Shown: positions 47,757 through 60,725 of the stretch, one piece after another
Layout of the letters: every line of letters starts with the position of its first letter
How positions within the stretch are numbered: the stretch's first letter is position 1
Assembly: GCA_026419785.1 (NCBI GenBank)
Contig: JAODTK010002688.1
Location: forward strand, 1-64,000
Direction: 5' to 3'
Length of the DNA: 64,000 nucleotides
From: Sclerodactyla briareus
Taxonomy: Eukaryota; Echinodermata; Holothuroidea; Dendrochirotida; Sclerodactylidae
Made by a program: the position numbers and the translations under genes
Notes under the pieces: generated by a model
The model's input: only the letters and a program-made list of their open reading frames with translations
Databases searched by the model: none
Told to the model about the DNA's origin: nothing

Positions 47757-49745
47757 CGCAAAGTTCCCCCGCAAGCCACCGTAAGGTGGCAACACCACGA
47801 AAGCTTTTGATGGAAACTTTAATTGTTTATAGCCGCCTGATCGACGGTAACTGGGTTGAAACGCCAATTTCGCTCTGTTACAAAGCCGCCTGTAGGCGTT
47901 GAAAACGCATGGAATACCTTGCTTTATTTGGTTAAGGGACTAAGAAATCCTTGAAATATTCCGGCAGGTGCGTTATTTTGCCAGAATTGGAGGATTTTCG
48001 GGCGATTACGTAATCGTTCTTACGTCATTATACCTATGCCCCGGTTTTTTTCGGGCGATTTCCCGTAATCGTTTTCTGACGTCATTATATCCTATGACCC
48101 GGTTTTTCGGGCGATTAACGTACATCTTTTGACGTCATATAACCTATTACCCATATCATATTGACAAAAAATACAACCATAACAACAACACAATAACAAT
48201 AACAACAACAATAACACCAACAACAAGTCGGACAGCACAAATTGCCCCGACTTACCACAGCGTTTAGGTGCATGCACTGACTGCGCTTGTGGTATGTACC
48301 GTGCGGGAGTCCTAAAGGCATTCAATTGAATTGAATTGAATTACCAGACATGTGGGTTACATTACCGCAGGCGTCAACACTGAGAACGAGTTCCGGACTT
48401 ATTATGAAGGGTATATTGTAAGCGTTAGATTACGGTGGTTACCCGACCCATAGTTTTCGGAACCAGAATTTAAAGCCCTCATTTGTCGGGTGGTCAATGG
48501 CGAGTTATATGCGTGATTTCATATATGACGGATAGTGTACGTTACGTAGAAGGACCTATCCGCTGTGTCCCCCTCTTCAACAGAACTACTCGTCATTGCT
48601 GGGTTGGCGAAAAGTTGCTGAATATGAATGGTGGCATACTGTCATGCTCGCCTTTGTGATGAGCATCCTTGTTATAGTAATTGTGGAACAATGTTACGAG
48701 GATCCATCCCATGCTGCTCTTACGCCAGGGATTTGATGTGGCATTTTAGAGTGACTATTAGTTGAATAGTTATTGAACGCCTTACTTAGGACTTAGAACT
48801 AAAATTTTACTGCAATCCATAATTTAATCCCCACCGAAGTTGGCCATCCCCAACTCTTCAGTGTGGTTAAAGGCCAGCCTCTTCACACGATGCCTTTTTG
48901 TCTGGAGGCAATTCAGTTTGCTTAATAAGAACAGAGAATGTGTCGCTGTAAGCTTGCCAATGTGAGACAATCTAAGATGTTTGGTGGTGAGGATGCTTAC
49001 GCCTAAGGTGAAGGCATCCTCCTCACCTAATGATAGGGTTATATTTCCATTTCATAAATTACTCATATTTTGTGATGTAGAACGAACTTAATCATCATAT
49101 CATAAATATTTTTTTAGGTGGTTAAAAGCAACCCATCAAAATTTGGGGATTTTGCTCACGGGAGCACAATGTGACGCTGACGTGACATTGTCGCCGAAAA
49201 ACTCATTGAGTTATAAAAAACAGAACGAAATCATCTTCGTGTGATTTTCTTACATAACCTGTTGGAGTAATTGAAAGACAAGCTACAATCTTTTTACTGG
49301 TGCGCCACAATGGAAATTTTGTTCACCGTTAGGTGACTCCACACCAAGATTATAGCGTAGGCATAAGACCTTGTATGTTAGGCTGTTCAACTTCGTGAAC
49401 TCCTTTGACTGACGTGCCACAGCCCCCACAGCCTGTTTTCCACAATGGCCAGTGATGAGGAACCTTAATGGCCAGTAACAACCTATGCAAGTACCGCCTA
49501 GCCTATTCATTTACTCCCAACTTCATATTCTACTACACCAATACAATAATTAGTCCTAATTCAGGCTTCGCGAATGAGATGGGGCTGGATAGTGTTTAGG
49601 CCTATTTTATCTTGCGGATCTACTGTGTAACCGTAATTTGTAGATTGTAATGTGAATTTTTAAGTCGCCTATGCTAGGCGCCAAGCTGAGGGCCTAACGT
49701 TAGGCTAACCTAAGCCTAAGGTCGGGGCCATCACTTCAGCCTACT
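47757..49745 (+). repeat. 2-kb unit, first copy (order A-B-C-D-E-F-G)
   Basis: Matches 49746-51770 in reverse complement throughout. Anchors are GCAAAGTTCCCCC, CCACCGTAAGGTGG and GGAATACCTTGCTTT (block A), a GTCGGACAGCACAA/ACAACA microsatellite and AATTGAATTGAATTACCAG (B), AGGACCTATCCGCTGT (C), GTGGTTAAAGGCC and ACCTAATGATAGGG (D), AACTCATT.AG (E), AGGTGACTCC.CACACCAA (F), GGCCTAACGTTAGGCTAACC (G). No ORF above 80 codons has a signature. It contains small palindromes, for example around 48990-49035. The element class is unknown. Confidence 0.85.
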
Positions 49746-51770
49746 TCTTCAGGTAACCGTAAAATCTAACGCCTACAAAGATACTATGACATGCTTCATA
49801 AGTCCGAGAACTTCGTTCTATTTGGACGCGTGCGGTATTGTAACCCACATGTCTGGTAATTCAATTCAATTCAATTCAATGCCTTCGGCTCCAGCCATGT
49901 ACATACCACAGGCGCAGTCATGCATGCATTGCATGCGCGCGCCCCACGTACGATGTGGTGCAAGCCTAACGACTGTGGGAAAAGTGAGGGAATTGTGCTG
50001 TCCGACTGTTGTTGTTGTTATGGTGTTGTTTTTGTTGTTATTGTTGTGTTTGGTATTGTTATTGTTATGGTTGTGTTGTTGTTGTTGTGGTTTTCGTCAA
50101 TATGACTCGGGGGTTCTAGGTTATATCTGACGTCAGAACGATTACGTAATCGCCCGTAAATCCGGTCATAGGTTATAATGACGCAGAACCAATTACGTAC
50201 TCGCCCGACCGAAAATCCTCAATTTCGGCCAAAATAATTCGCCTGCCCGAAATATTTTCAAGGATTTCTAGCTCCTCAAAAAAAAGCAAGGTATTCCATG
50301 CGTTCAACAGCCATAGAGGCGGCTTTCTTGTATTGTAACAAAGATAAGTTTACGTTTCAAACCATTACTGTCGATCAGGCTACTAAACAAATAGGAGTGT
50401 TCCATCAAGCTTTCGTCGTGTGTAGCCACCTTACGGTGGATTTCCGGGGGAACTTTTGCGGTCAAAGTAGGCTGGAGTGAATGCTCCGACCCCTTAGGCT
50501 TAGGTTAGCCTAACGTTAGGCCCTCAGCTTGCCGCCTAGCCTTAGTCGGACATAAAAATTCACATTACAAATCTACAAATTACGGGTACACAGTCGCCGC
50601 AAGAATAAAGTAGGTCTAAACACCATCCAGCCCAATCTCATTTCGCGAGCCTTTACTTAGGACTATATTATTGTAATGTTTGTAGTAGAATATGACTTTG
50701 TGAGTAAATGAATAGCTAGCTAGGCTTGTACTTGCAAAGGTTGTTACTGACCATAATGTTCTCACATCACGGCCGTTGTTGAAAACAGGATGTAGGGTGT
50801 GGCACGACAGTCAAATGAGTGACGAAGTGAAGCCTACATACAGTCTATGCCACGCATAATCTTTGGTGTGGGGAGTCACCTAAGGATGAACAATTTCAAT
50901 TGGGCGCACCAGCCTAAAATATTGATAGCTTGTCTTTCAATTACTTTACAGTACATGTAAAGAAAATCACAACAAATCTGGATATAGTGGTTTTTTCATT
51001 GTAACCTCTAATGAGTTTTCGGCTGACAAGGTCACGTCAGCGTAAAATTTACTTTCCACGTGAGAAAATTCCCCAAATTTTGATTGGTTGCCTTTTTTTT
51101 AAACACATCAGAAAGAGATTTTAATGATGTGATGATTTAGGTTCGTCTTAACATCACAAAATAAGGTATTTATGAAATGGAATAGAACCCTATCATTAGG
51201 TGAGAGGATGCATTCCCTTAGGGTAAGCATCCTCTCACCACCCAAACATCTTCAGCCATGCTACCCCATTTGCCAAGCTTCGCGACCCAAATATTCTCTG
51301 TATTATTAGGCAAAAAAATGAAGTGCCCTCAAGACAAAAAGGACCAGATCGTGTGAAGAGGCCTTTAACCACACTTGAAGAGTTGAGAGGAGCCAAACTT
51401 CGGTGGGATTAAATTATGATGCAGTTGAAAAGGCAAAAGTTATAACTATTATAACATTAGTCACTCTACAAAACATGCCAATAACTCCCTGTCGTTAGTA
51501 GCTTGGATGGAATCACTCGTCACTTCTTATTGGTTCACAACTTATTGATATAACAAGATGCTCACAAAGGCGAGTATGACATGTATGCCCAACCATTTAA
51601 TATTCGCACCTTTTCTCCAACCCAGCGATGACAGGTAGTTTTGTTGGAGACAGCGGATAGGTCCTTCCTACATAACGTACGGATATCTGTCATATATTGA
51701 ACACCATATTAACTCGCCAATTGACCCACTCGCAATGAAGGCTTTAAAATTTCTGGTGGTTCCGAAAAAA
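49746..51770 (-). repeat. 2-kb unit, second copy, inverted and circularly permuted (B'-A'-G'-F'-E'-D'-C')
   Basis: On the plus strand the blocks appear as B' (about 49748-50099), A' (50100-50475), G' (50487-50690), F' (50700-50960), E' (50990-51095), D' (51110-51400), C' (51470-51768). An ordinary inverted copy would read G'F'E'D'C'B'A'. Here the outer ends of the first copy (A and G) are joined at about 50475-50490, while its B/C junction (about 48445-48455) has become the ends. Divergence between copies looks like roughly a fifth of bases. Confidence 0.85.
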
Positions 51771-53755
51771 TCTGGATGAGACTCGATCAGCAGTGGTACA
51801 AGGATGATCGTGGTTGAGACCAAGAAACACTGCCCATGAGCGTGATGAGAATATTCATCAATAATGATGATTTTTTTTTAAGTCCTGCAATTGCCATGAC
51901 TAAACATTTTTAAATCTATGCAAGTTGTCCGATGGCAAGATATTAGTATCTTTCGTTGCCCTGTTTCTCATGAATATTACATGCAGGTCCTATTCAGACC
52001 GACGAGCCAATTATAGTTAGGTCTCACCGGGATCTACTACGTATCGGAAGCCATGTTGATCCTCACTAAGTAAGTTTGGATTGTCAAAATGCGGACGTCG
52101 ACGTGAAATTATTAATCAAGTGACATGTTCCAACTGCTTACAACTTCAGTAGTGAGTAGTGACTATAGTGAGGGAGACTGGGAGTGGAAGGGGGTTTATT
52201 TTATAGTTCTATATGAGTCACCTTTTTTCTTTTTTTTTAGGATATGTTTGCAACATTCTTTGTTGAGAGCCTAGATAACGAAAATTCAATTAAAGCTGTA
52301 CAACAAACTGCAGCGTGTGTACTGGACGTGACTATTTTTCACTATTGGCATTCAATGGAAAATGGATGATTTGGAAGACGAATTTCGTTGACACCCGTTA
52401 GTTTTTTCGTCTCAACTTATTCACCCCCCCCCCCCTCATTCTCGTAGGCCTATACGGCCCAGACCACCTGAATCAGAGGCCCTACGATGGAGGGTTCACC
52501 AACTATTGACTATATTGGGCATACATTTTTATCCGTCTGAGGGGGGAATTATAAGTCAAATAAATAAATGAAAAATAAAAGACCTGGCCCTTCTCGAGCG
52601 TTGAAATGACCATATGGCGACTTAAAGGCAACATTTTCGTTATTCTCTACACTTACCTGTTGGTATGATGCGACGGGCACTGGGGCATGAGCGTCCACCC
52701 ACCCTCTCAAACATTGGGAGGGGGCGGGGGGGGGGTGTGGCCACATTTTCTAAATTACTGTGTGAAAATGATTAAGTCAATTGGAGATTTGTCAAAAAGT
52801 GGGGGGGGGGGGCAGCGTCCCCCCGTCCCCCACGTTGACGCCCATGCTGAGGTGGAATAGGGATTGTTTTTGCGTAGCGGCTGGCACGCCACAGCATCAT
52901 GCCCCCCTCATTTTTCTACTCCCTCACCTCTCCGTCCGCTACCTTCATACACTTACCCGATATTTCTTCGGTTTTTTTCCCCCGATGAGGACCTGTCAGG
53001 GTAAGTATTAGGCAAAATGAATGTTGTGCATTATTAATTTATTGAGAAATGAAAAAGGGGTATGGCTTGCGAGTGATATTTCCGCCCCCACATTTTTCCT
53101 GGGGGTCGACGCCTTGCTTGACCAATTATCATCTATCAGTAAAGAGTGTATATGTACTAGGAACAGGATTCCATAGATGTGCGGATTGTAGCTGTGCGAG
53201 GGAGGCTATCCACGCTGAATGATCAATTTAGAAGGAATATACAACTGCATGTATTAATTAAGGGTCAGAAATATTAGTAAATCACGGATTGAGAAACGTG
53301 GAATTGCTTCAGTAGGAAGTTGTTCCATAGAAACCCTTTGCCATGACAGAAACAAAAAAAATACACGATCATTGCTGCTTCGATACCCATGGTAATTTAG
53401 TCTACTCAGTGTTCGTTCCATTTATTCAATGATATTTTGAGCTACTGAACTTGTCAACAAAATTGCAACCATGCAGATGATTTAGATGCGTCAGTTTGTA
53501 CTCGCGTCTGAAATTACGCTTTTCGGGGAGTCATGCCACATCGCACCCATGAATCACACCCAAGCTCGGATTACCAAATGCGTATCGTATTGCGTATGTA
53601 AATTGGCTCAGCCCGGACCCCATACTCATCAATGGAATCTGCCTTCGGCCTACTATCTTGCTCTATGATACCTTGCCCAATGACACTGACTGTTTGGGTT
53701 CTTCCAATCGTTTTCAGTCTTTCATTTGTCTCTAAAACTCTAGCAAGTAATCATA
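51771..53755. other. Non-coding stretch after the inverted pair
   Basis: Nothing recognised beyond G/C runs (52426-52436, 52801-52812) and simple AT-rich sequence. ORFs below 80 codons without motifs. Confidence 0.45.
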
Positions 53756-54453
53756 TCCCCACTTTGGGGATATTATGGTTTTAGCATGTCGTCTCCGCCG
53801 CCGCCGGAAGATTTTCGCAATTGTTATCGCATGTAATAACTCTCAACGCAATGTCCGATGTCACTAACTTTGCACACATGTTCGCCCTCACGAATCTCGG
53901 ATGGCCTGGTTCAAATGTGGGCGTCGCCGTCCGACGCCGCACCACTCTGGCGGCGGCCATCTAATTGAAATGTTTATACTAAAAGTAAATAACTCCCTAG
54001 TTCATTGTGGGAACCATATGAAACTTTGCTCACATGATCGTCTAATGGAAAATCATGAATGGTTGAAACTGTGGGCGTCGCCCGGACGCGCTGACGGCGG
54101 TCATTTTGGATTGTTTTGCTGCGAAACCAGTGGTTTTCGCTTTTTGCGCGTTTTGAAAGCCTGGCGATCTTTGTTGAGCAAGCACTTTTGTTTTCGCAAT
54201 TTTCGCACCCGTACTCCCCCAATCCGGCGATCATTTTAAACTTCAGGTAATGATTTCCTCCCAGTTTTGCAGCTTTCGGAACGAAAAACGATCATTTTCC
54301 AGTCTAATTCGCCGCCATAAGACTCACCCAACAGCCCGTTCGCATTTCTGAGCATGGTGTGTGCATTGTCACCAACCTCCCACTCCCCTGGGTCATGAAT
54401 CCCCTTCTGATAAAAGGCTAACACTGGCCGCACTCGATGTTCGAAAGTGGGGA
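53756..54453. mobile_element. MITE-like element, copy 2, with TA-flanked inverted ends
   Basis: The left end is TA-TCCCCACTTTGG and the right end CGAAAGTGGGGA-TA, giving a 10-bp terminal inverted repeat TCCCCACTTT with TA on both sides, as expected for a TA target duplication (Tc1/mariner-like behaviour). It is about 700 bp, has no transposase, and repeats the GGGCGTCGCC..GGCGGCCAT module seen in copy 1. Confidence 0.7.
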
Positions 54454-54885
54454 TAACACGTTGCGGTTTCACCCGCCAGCATGTTCTGGTTCCCTAGTTC
54501 CCCGCGGGGGCGTCATCGCGGCCCGATGTGCACCAAACACATAAAACCACCTATATCTTGTATTCCTCTGACTACTTTCCCATTCGGTTATTTTGCGGGT
54601 ATTTTGTTTCGTTATTTCCATGCGCTGTTATTTTGTTTTACTGTGATTTTCAGAATATGCGTCATGTATTGCTTTGCTCCTCCAACCTGTCACGTTTGGG
54701 ATGGGGGGTGGGGCGGGGGTAGTCTCTTCAAGTCGGTATAATATATCAGTTTGTTGCGATCGTCAACAGAACATACACACATCTGTACATTTCACTAGTC
54801 GGTCGATTTTCATGTTGAAAGTCATCAATCGGGCCTCACAATTTGCATGATAGTGTTTCTGGTATTCTAGACAGTAGCCTACAAC

Positions 54886-55162
54886 CAGGCGCGTACCGAG
54901 AGATGTCTTGGGGGGGGGGGGGGGTGAGGTCGATCCTGAGGAGTGCGCCCTCATAAATGGTGGCCTCACCCTATTGGCAAATAAGTACAATTTTATGGGC
55001 CCCTGGACCATTCTGTCTGCAATATTTGCTAAATAACAGCTGTCAAACCTCTACTGAACTGCAAAAAAAAGTTTCGTGTTAAACATTGATTGATCACTTG
55101 AGTCATTGGGGTTCTGACCCCAAAACACCCCCCCTCTCCCCGCCCTCGTGGGTACGCCACTG
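54886..55162. mobile_element. Short hAT-like MITE (CAGGCGCGTACC/GGTACGCCACTG)
   Basis: CAGGCGCGTACCGAG and GGGTACGCCACTG are imperfect inverted ends of the CAGTGGCGTA type. The flanks CCTACAAC and CCTACTGC agree at 6 of 8 positions as a possible target duplication. About 277 bp, with a 15-base poly(G) near the left end (54910-54924). Confidence 0.6.
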
Positions 55163-57830
55163 CCTACTGCCCTAGTTGGGTACGTGGTAGCCATATGCGA
55201 CAGCACAGTAGAGAATGCGGGGCGTAGTATGGTCGTGGGCGAGTTTGTCCTCATTGGAGGAATGTGGTAACTCAATTTTACCAAGCGCATGGTACCCATA
55301 CAAGCGGTATTTTTCAAAGCACGTCACATGTGGGAGGCCACATCTAGATGCACTTCACACCCAACACCCCCCCCACCCCCCAGCCATATTAACTTTTCAA
55401 AACCTAGTCTAGGCAGCACGTCCCAGTCTTACTGTCACACTGGACACAATTGAAACGGTTATGCCAATTTCTTGTATCCCTTAAGGGACATTCCAGCGTA
55501 TTGGTCCATAATGGTCTCTGTTGCAGAATAGGGTACCGTCCTAAAAGTATCGCCGTTCCTCTCCAGGTGTCATTCTGGTTCGCCTATACAGGCCAAACAG
55601 CATTCATGGCTCTGCCAACTTTGGCTGCCGCGAGCTGCAGAAGGAGAATCGTTACAAAGCGATGTGCAATGCGCGCGTCTGTTCTTGTAGTGCAGGATGG
55701 ATGTAGGAGCGACGCTCGCTATCCTTCGGTACTTTTCTAGAATAACAACAGTGCGGCTATTCTGGCTAGTGCATTATTCGTGAAAACTACTATGGTCAAT
55801 AAAAATGCAGAACAAATCATTAATCAACTGATTCTTGGTTGACAGGATTAATGGGACATGCAGAAACAGTATGTGACTTTGGAAAAAATCCAGTTCGTGA
55901 CATTTGGTATTCAAGAATTAGTGTGTTTATACACTTCGATTGAGAAAGGATATGTGCGATTGTGATGGTTATAACTAGTGTAATGACTTCATTACCGCAC
56001 AGGTCAGTCTCCCTTGTTAGTTAAAATTAAATAGACAGTTGTGCGGAAAAACAGTTATCGGCGACTGGAGCTATTGCTTACACGAAAATAAGACAGATCT
56101 TTAATATGTGGTGCAAGTCCTCAACAGGTTGTTCAAAACTCCTTACAGAGAACAAGGAACAAGCCAGTGAACACTTTTATTCGAGGACATTGCTTCTGGA
56201 TATAATTCCTTTTATGATAGTAGTCATATCAAAAGAGTCAATCTATAGAAGAGCTACGAAACCTCAATTGCACTCTGAGATGGCATCAAAATTTATAGTA
56301 CCAAAACAAGAAAATATACTCTCTTACCAAAAAAACAGTTGTGGGCTAATTATAAAATATTGAGCACAGCCAAATCCATAATGAAGCATTATGATTATAT
56401 CCAAAGCTATTGAAATTGTTAAAGTCCACTATGCAAGCAAGTGGCAAACAAGCACACGAACGAGGAAGAATCTGAAAATTAATGAAAAGGATTAGGGGAC
56501 TTGACCGGAATAGGAAATGAGTTTGAATGATACTGACCTAAATTAGAGTGTCTTTAAGAAACAAAGCATAGAAATAACACTATGTATTCGAACCAATGGA
56601 AGTACCATAGTCCTCCCCTTTATCCTCTTGACACAGAAAAACAGGACGAGAGGAGAACAATTCAGACACAATTGCAGTAACCAAACAGCTTGCTGATTTG
56701 GGATCCACCAGGCTTGTGTACAGAAATTTTGAGAGACAAACATCGCACCAATTGGCAAAAGATGCATGAACAGTGCCGTTCACATCCTGACAAGGCAAGA
56801 AACCGTCCATCCCACGGTATATCGTGAGTGTTATTGGCAGTGACTTACCATAGTGGACAATATACCTTAAGGTTAGTATAAGTACATTTGACTTTGCAGA
56901 GTGTGACTTCCTCCTGATTAGTATTGGAAGAAAATCCATTCCCAAAACTGACTTTCAGTTGATAAGACAGTGAACAATAAGTCAACCCAAATATATGTCT
57001 TTATGACCTGGGGGGGGGGGGGGGAGGAAAAAATACCTGATTCAATGCAAATTCCTTTTTAAATCTCTGTTACATTAGCATGGTGAACCGGAAGTGGATG
57101 TGGATGCACACATTTTTGAGAATAATCTGTGCATCGCATTAACGCTCCAAAGGAAAAAATAACTTGCACTTTTCAATTATGAAGGAGTGAAAAATCAGCA
57201 AATAACTGTGCAACTCGAAGGCGACAATCACCTGTCCTCTGTGATTTTATTAGACTCAAACATATCAGTTTGCAGATCAGATAACCACAAAATGAAACGA
57301 GTTTGAAATTTGAAAATTCCAAATATTGACATTTGGGATCTGCAATCTATATGGGATTTGCATGGTGATTCTTCGAGTTTGGAGTTATACTCAAAGCCTT
57401 AATAATTACGTCCTGAATTATCTGCCACGACGATAATGGACTGCTTCGCTATTTGCTAAAACATCCCCAATGTGGAATGGCCCTTCCTCCTGTTTTGATA
57501 ATCACATATTTCCTGTTTATTGGCTACTGTTGATCTAAACTATTTATTGTACAATTTTCTTCATTTCTTTAATATGACATGATTGAGTAAAGTCATTTGT
57601 TTCCAAGAACGTGCACTTCTAGTGTTGGGGCACCCAATAAACGCTACAATATTGAAATTTTATACTCCTAAGCATTCCGAGGAAAAGGAAATCGCTAGAT
57701 CCACAGGCTCTACCCAATCTGACGATATCGTTTGTGGAGGCAGGTATCCAATTGACATTTGCTGGACGGTGCAGGTAGATCTAGATTCCTAGCTGAGATA
57801 GCTGCCTGTGGGCCGTTTTTTCATCGAGCA
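55163..57830. other. Non-coding stretch
   Basis: No exon, RNA gene or defined element seen. It includes a poly(G) at 57010-57024. ORFs such as 56106-56363 (+) and 56580-56945 (-) have no recognisable family. Confidence 0.45.
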
Positions 57831-57834
57831 CCAC

Positions 57835-58640
57835 GCGGCCAGAAAAAATATGGCTTTGGGTCGCTCTGCCCCTGACTAACGTTATTCAGAGGCTTATGCA
57901 GAAAATTAGATTGAGTTTTCCGCCACAATACAACTTGATCATGATAAGCTCCAGATGGATATGGACAAACTGAATGAGTGGCAACACACATGGCAACGTC
58001 CACTTTAATATTGATATGTGTTTCATCGATAGGAGATTTACTCATGCCCGTGTTACCGAGGGCTTTTGTAATACAAAATTTAGTAGTTGCCTATCAAAAA
58101 CAACCTGTCTTGGCATAATCACATTCATCAGATTCTGCATCTGCCTGATAAACAACCTGATTCTATCAAAAGTAATCTTTATACTTGTACTGAAGAAATC
58201 AAACAAATTGCTCACATGTCTTTGTTTCGTCCCCACTCTGAGTATGCCTCCTCAGTTTGGGACCCCTATCAGAAAGACCTCACACACACATTGGAAATGA
58301 CTCGGCGCCGGGCTGCTCACTTTGTTTGTAGTGATTATTCCCGAACCAGCAGTGTCACTACTATGTTGTGCAATCTGACTGGCCTCTCCTTAAAGATGGA
58401 GAACTGTCAAAACAGACTTTTCACAAGGATAGTCTAGGGCCTTCCCTTGCAGATTGATGATCTTCTGCCAGTCCAGCAAATATCCGGAACCGTCATCCCA
58501 AATCATACAGTATGGCTACAAAAAAAGACTGCTACAAGTTCTCATGCTGGCCGAGACCCAACTGTAAATTGGAACAAGCTGCCTCAACTGATATTACTAA
58601 TCTAAGCAGCTTCGGAACCCAGGCCATGAATTGATGGAGA
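57835..58640 (+). pseudogene. LINE ORF2 3' fragment (L2/CR1-like)
   Basis: In order and across frameshifts: a KLNEWQHTWQ-like segment, then NLSWHNHIHQI, TCTEEIKQ, SLFRPHSEYASSVWDPYQ, HTLEMTRRRAAHFVCSDYSR, SSVTTMLCNL and NWNKLP. The HLEYASSVWDPY, RRAARFV and WNxLP signatures mark the C-terminal part of non-LTR retrotransposon ORF2 after the RT core. It is broken by stops and frameshifts. The 3' end near 58640 is approximate. Confidence 0.85.
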
Positions 58641-59259
58641 ACTCCAACTGATGTCCTTATCAGTCATCCCTGTGCGTTTGGCTCCACTTGCGAGTGTCAG
58701 GCTGTTATCCAACAAAAAAAAGGAAACAAATAGACACCCAGCAACCCCGCTTGCTCTCTCAAATAGTGTCCAGAGATCAAGAGGCTGGTGTGCGAGATTC
58801 CTGCTCTCAGGACCAGCAATTCAACGTCCCCCCCCCCAGCAGGCAGATGTGGTGGGTGCACGCCCCACAACAGCAGTCTTTGGTCTGGCAAGGCCAGGGT
58901 CGTGGTTGGGTGCATGAAACACTTGAAATACAGTCGGTTTCAAAGTGAAGAGATCCATGGGAGCTGAGATGTGATTTCACGTCATATTTTACTTCCAGTG
59001 AGCAGGAAGCAGATTGTCAGACAGAAGGGATGAAAGTGGGCAACAGATGTTAGACACCTGGTGATCCCCCCGATCTGGATGACAATAATATTGATACTAC
59101 TTTTATATAACGCCAGAAAGAAAGGAACTAAGAACGTCTTACACGTTGATAAGCGGAATCAGATCTTATATCCGGGGTAGAGGACAAATGGGAGGGGTTG
59201 GGCAAGAGGAGGTTGGGGGAGAAGGGAGACAAGAGCATGGTAGGGTGCGTACAAGCTGT

Positions 59260-59430
59260 CAAGGACCCTGCCTCTGTCAGGTTAGCCAATTGCCATACCA
59301 CCATTCTAGTTGTCCGTTGCGGGGGTCCTCGGGGTTGGTAGGTGGTCCTGGCATCCTGGTAGGGCTGAGGTACCATGATGTGGTTGGGTGGTGCAAACTG
59401 TGTGGTTGTGGCATGTTCCCCTGTAAGAAA
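59260..59430 (-). other. Possible proline-rich exon (weak)
   Basis: On the minus strand a good acceptor (TATTTTCTTACAG, ending about 59425) leads into codons reading MPQPHSLHHPTTSWYLSP or, in another frame, MVPQPYQDARTTYQPRG and PPQRTTRMVV. Proline/glutamine-rich, no family recognised, donor not defined. It could equally be chance. Confidence 0.2.
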
Positions 59431-60109
59431 ATAGATGTATCAAACATGAAGTATACCGTAACAGACATAAAATATCACTGTCGTATACGTGAGTTGATTA
59501 TTTCTCTGCAGGCGCACAAATTTTCAGGAAGGGGGAAAAAAAAAAAAAATTGCAATACATATAATATAGAGCGAAAATGGGTCGTTCAAGGTAATCAGAT
59601 AACAATATGTTTTTCATGAGGAACCATGAAAAATACACACACTAACAGTAATCCTTTTGAGAACAAAGTCTGCCAGTCACTCTCTGAAGGCCATACCCAT
59701 TAAACTTGGGGTTCTGTATGTTTTGTCAACAGCACTTTATACTAAAATACAATATGAAAACTATGGTTACTGAGAGAGAGGAGAAACAAAGTGAAGAGTA
59801 ACTATGTGTGTGCTGAAGAATAGGTTCATTGTTTAGGTTATAGCCAGCTGAATTATTCACATACTAAGGCAGAAGGTAAATTACCATAAATTAATCTGGA
59901 AAGGTATAAAATATGACAAACCTCAAACTAGACATATTGAGTGACCTCCAGTGTCCCCAAAGCTATAATTTTATGGTTATTTTTCAGAATCGAAGGTAGG
60001 TGAAATCCACCAAAAATTTGTAAAATTCTGATGTAGGTAATCTGTTGGGGATGCATTATGCGATCGTTCACATAACCAGCTCAATTTGGCCTTCATTAAT
60101 TACCTTTCA

Positions 60110-60366
60110 CTGTAAATTCCTGAACAACACATAGGAACCACTAGTCTGTGATAACACTGACCGAATATTATAACCAAAGTTAATATGTAGGAGATGCATT
60201 TTGCAATTTGTCACATTAAACATTAGGCACCTTTGATGGCCTTTGATCCTGAATTCCTGAACACCCTATGAGTACCACTAGTCACTGATAACACGGACCA
60301 GCTATCATGATAATTTAATTTAACTGTCAACTTAGATGCATTTTATAATTCATTTCACATGATAGC
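60110..60366 (+). repeat. Degenerate tandem family (TGACCT type), last block, interrupted
   Basis: Two units with AATTCCTGAACA, ACCACTAGTC.CTGATAACAC and ATGTAGGAGATGCATTTTGCA. The second is cut by the Harbinger element and resumes after it with GATCTTTGACCTTGGAATTC and CTGAACACCCCATAGG (62852-62890). Confidence 0.65.
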
Positions 60367-60579
60367 TTAAGGCCTGTGTACACTGTCAACATATTGCGAC
60401 ACTTATGTCGCAACATGTTGCCGATACATCTGACCCATCAGGACACAAGTTTTTTGGCCCTGTATGCCCTAAGACACCAGTTGCGACAACAAGTTGCGAC
60501 ACAAGTGCGACACACAAGGGCAACATTTTGCCAAAATTGCAGGGAAAAGGGTGTTTTTAAAGGAAGATTGCGGAAGTGC

Positions 60580-60725
60580 AACGATATTGGCCATTGTTGC
60601 TTATAGAAGAAAGCGACGTCGAAACCTGAAATTGAAGAGACTGTGGCCCAGGCCTGGATTAACATGAGAGACCAGCACGGGCCTACCATTGCCTCCTAAA
60701 TGAGCTCAGGTTCGAGGACAGTCCA
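60580..60725 (+). pseudogene. PIF/Harbinger transposase remnant
   Basis: Across two 1-nt losses it reads AIVAYRRKRRRNL, WINMRDQHGPYH and CLLNELRFED. This resembles the RRRR..W...R...G.Y..L..EL...D N-terminal region of animal Harbinger transposases (HARBI1-like). The downstream DDE region was not found, so this is a relic. Confidence 0.6.

Noticed and set aside
58651-58948. Overlapping ORFs on both strands downstream of the LINE fragment
   Set aside because: Low-information sequence with a poly(C) run; no conserved LINE or host motif.
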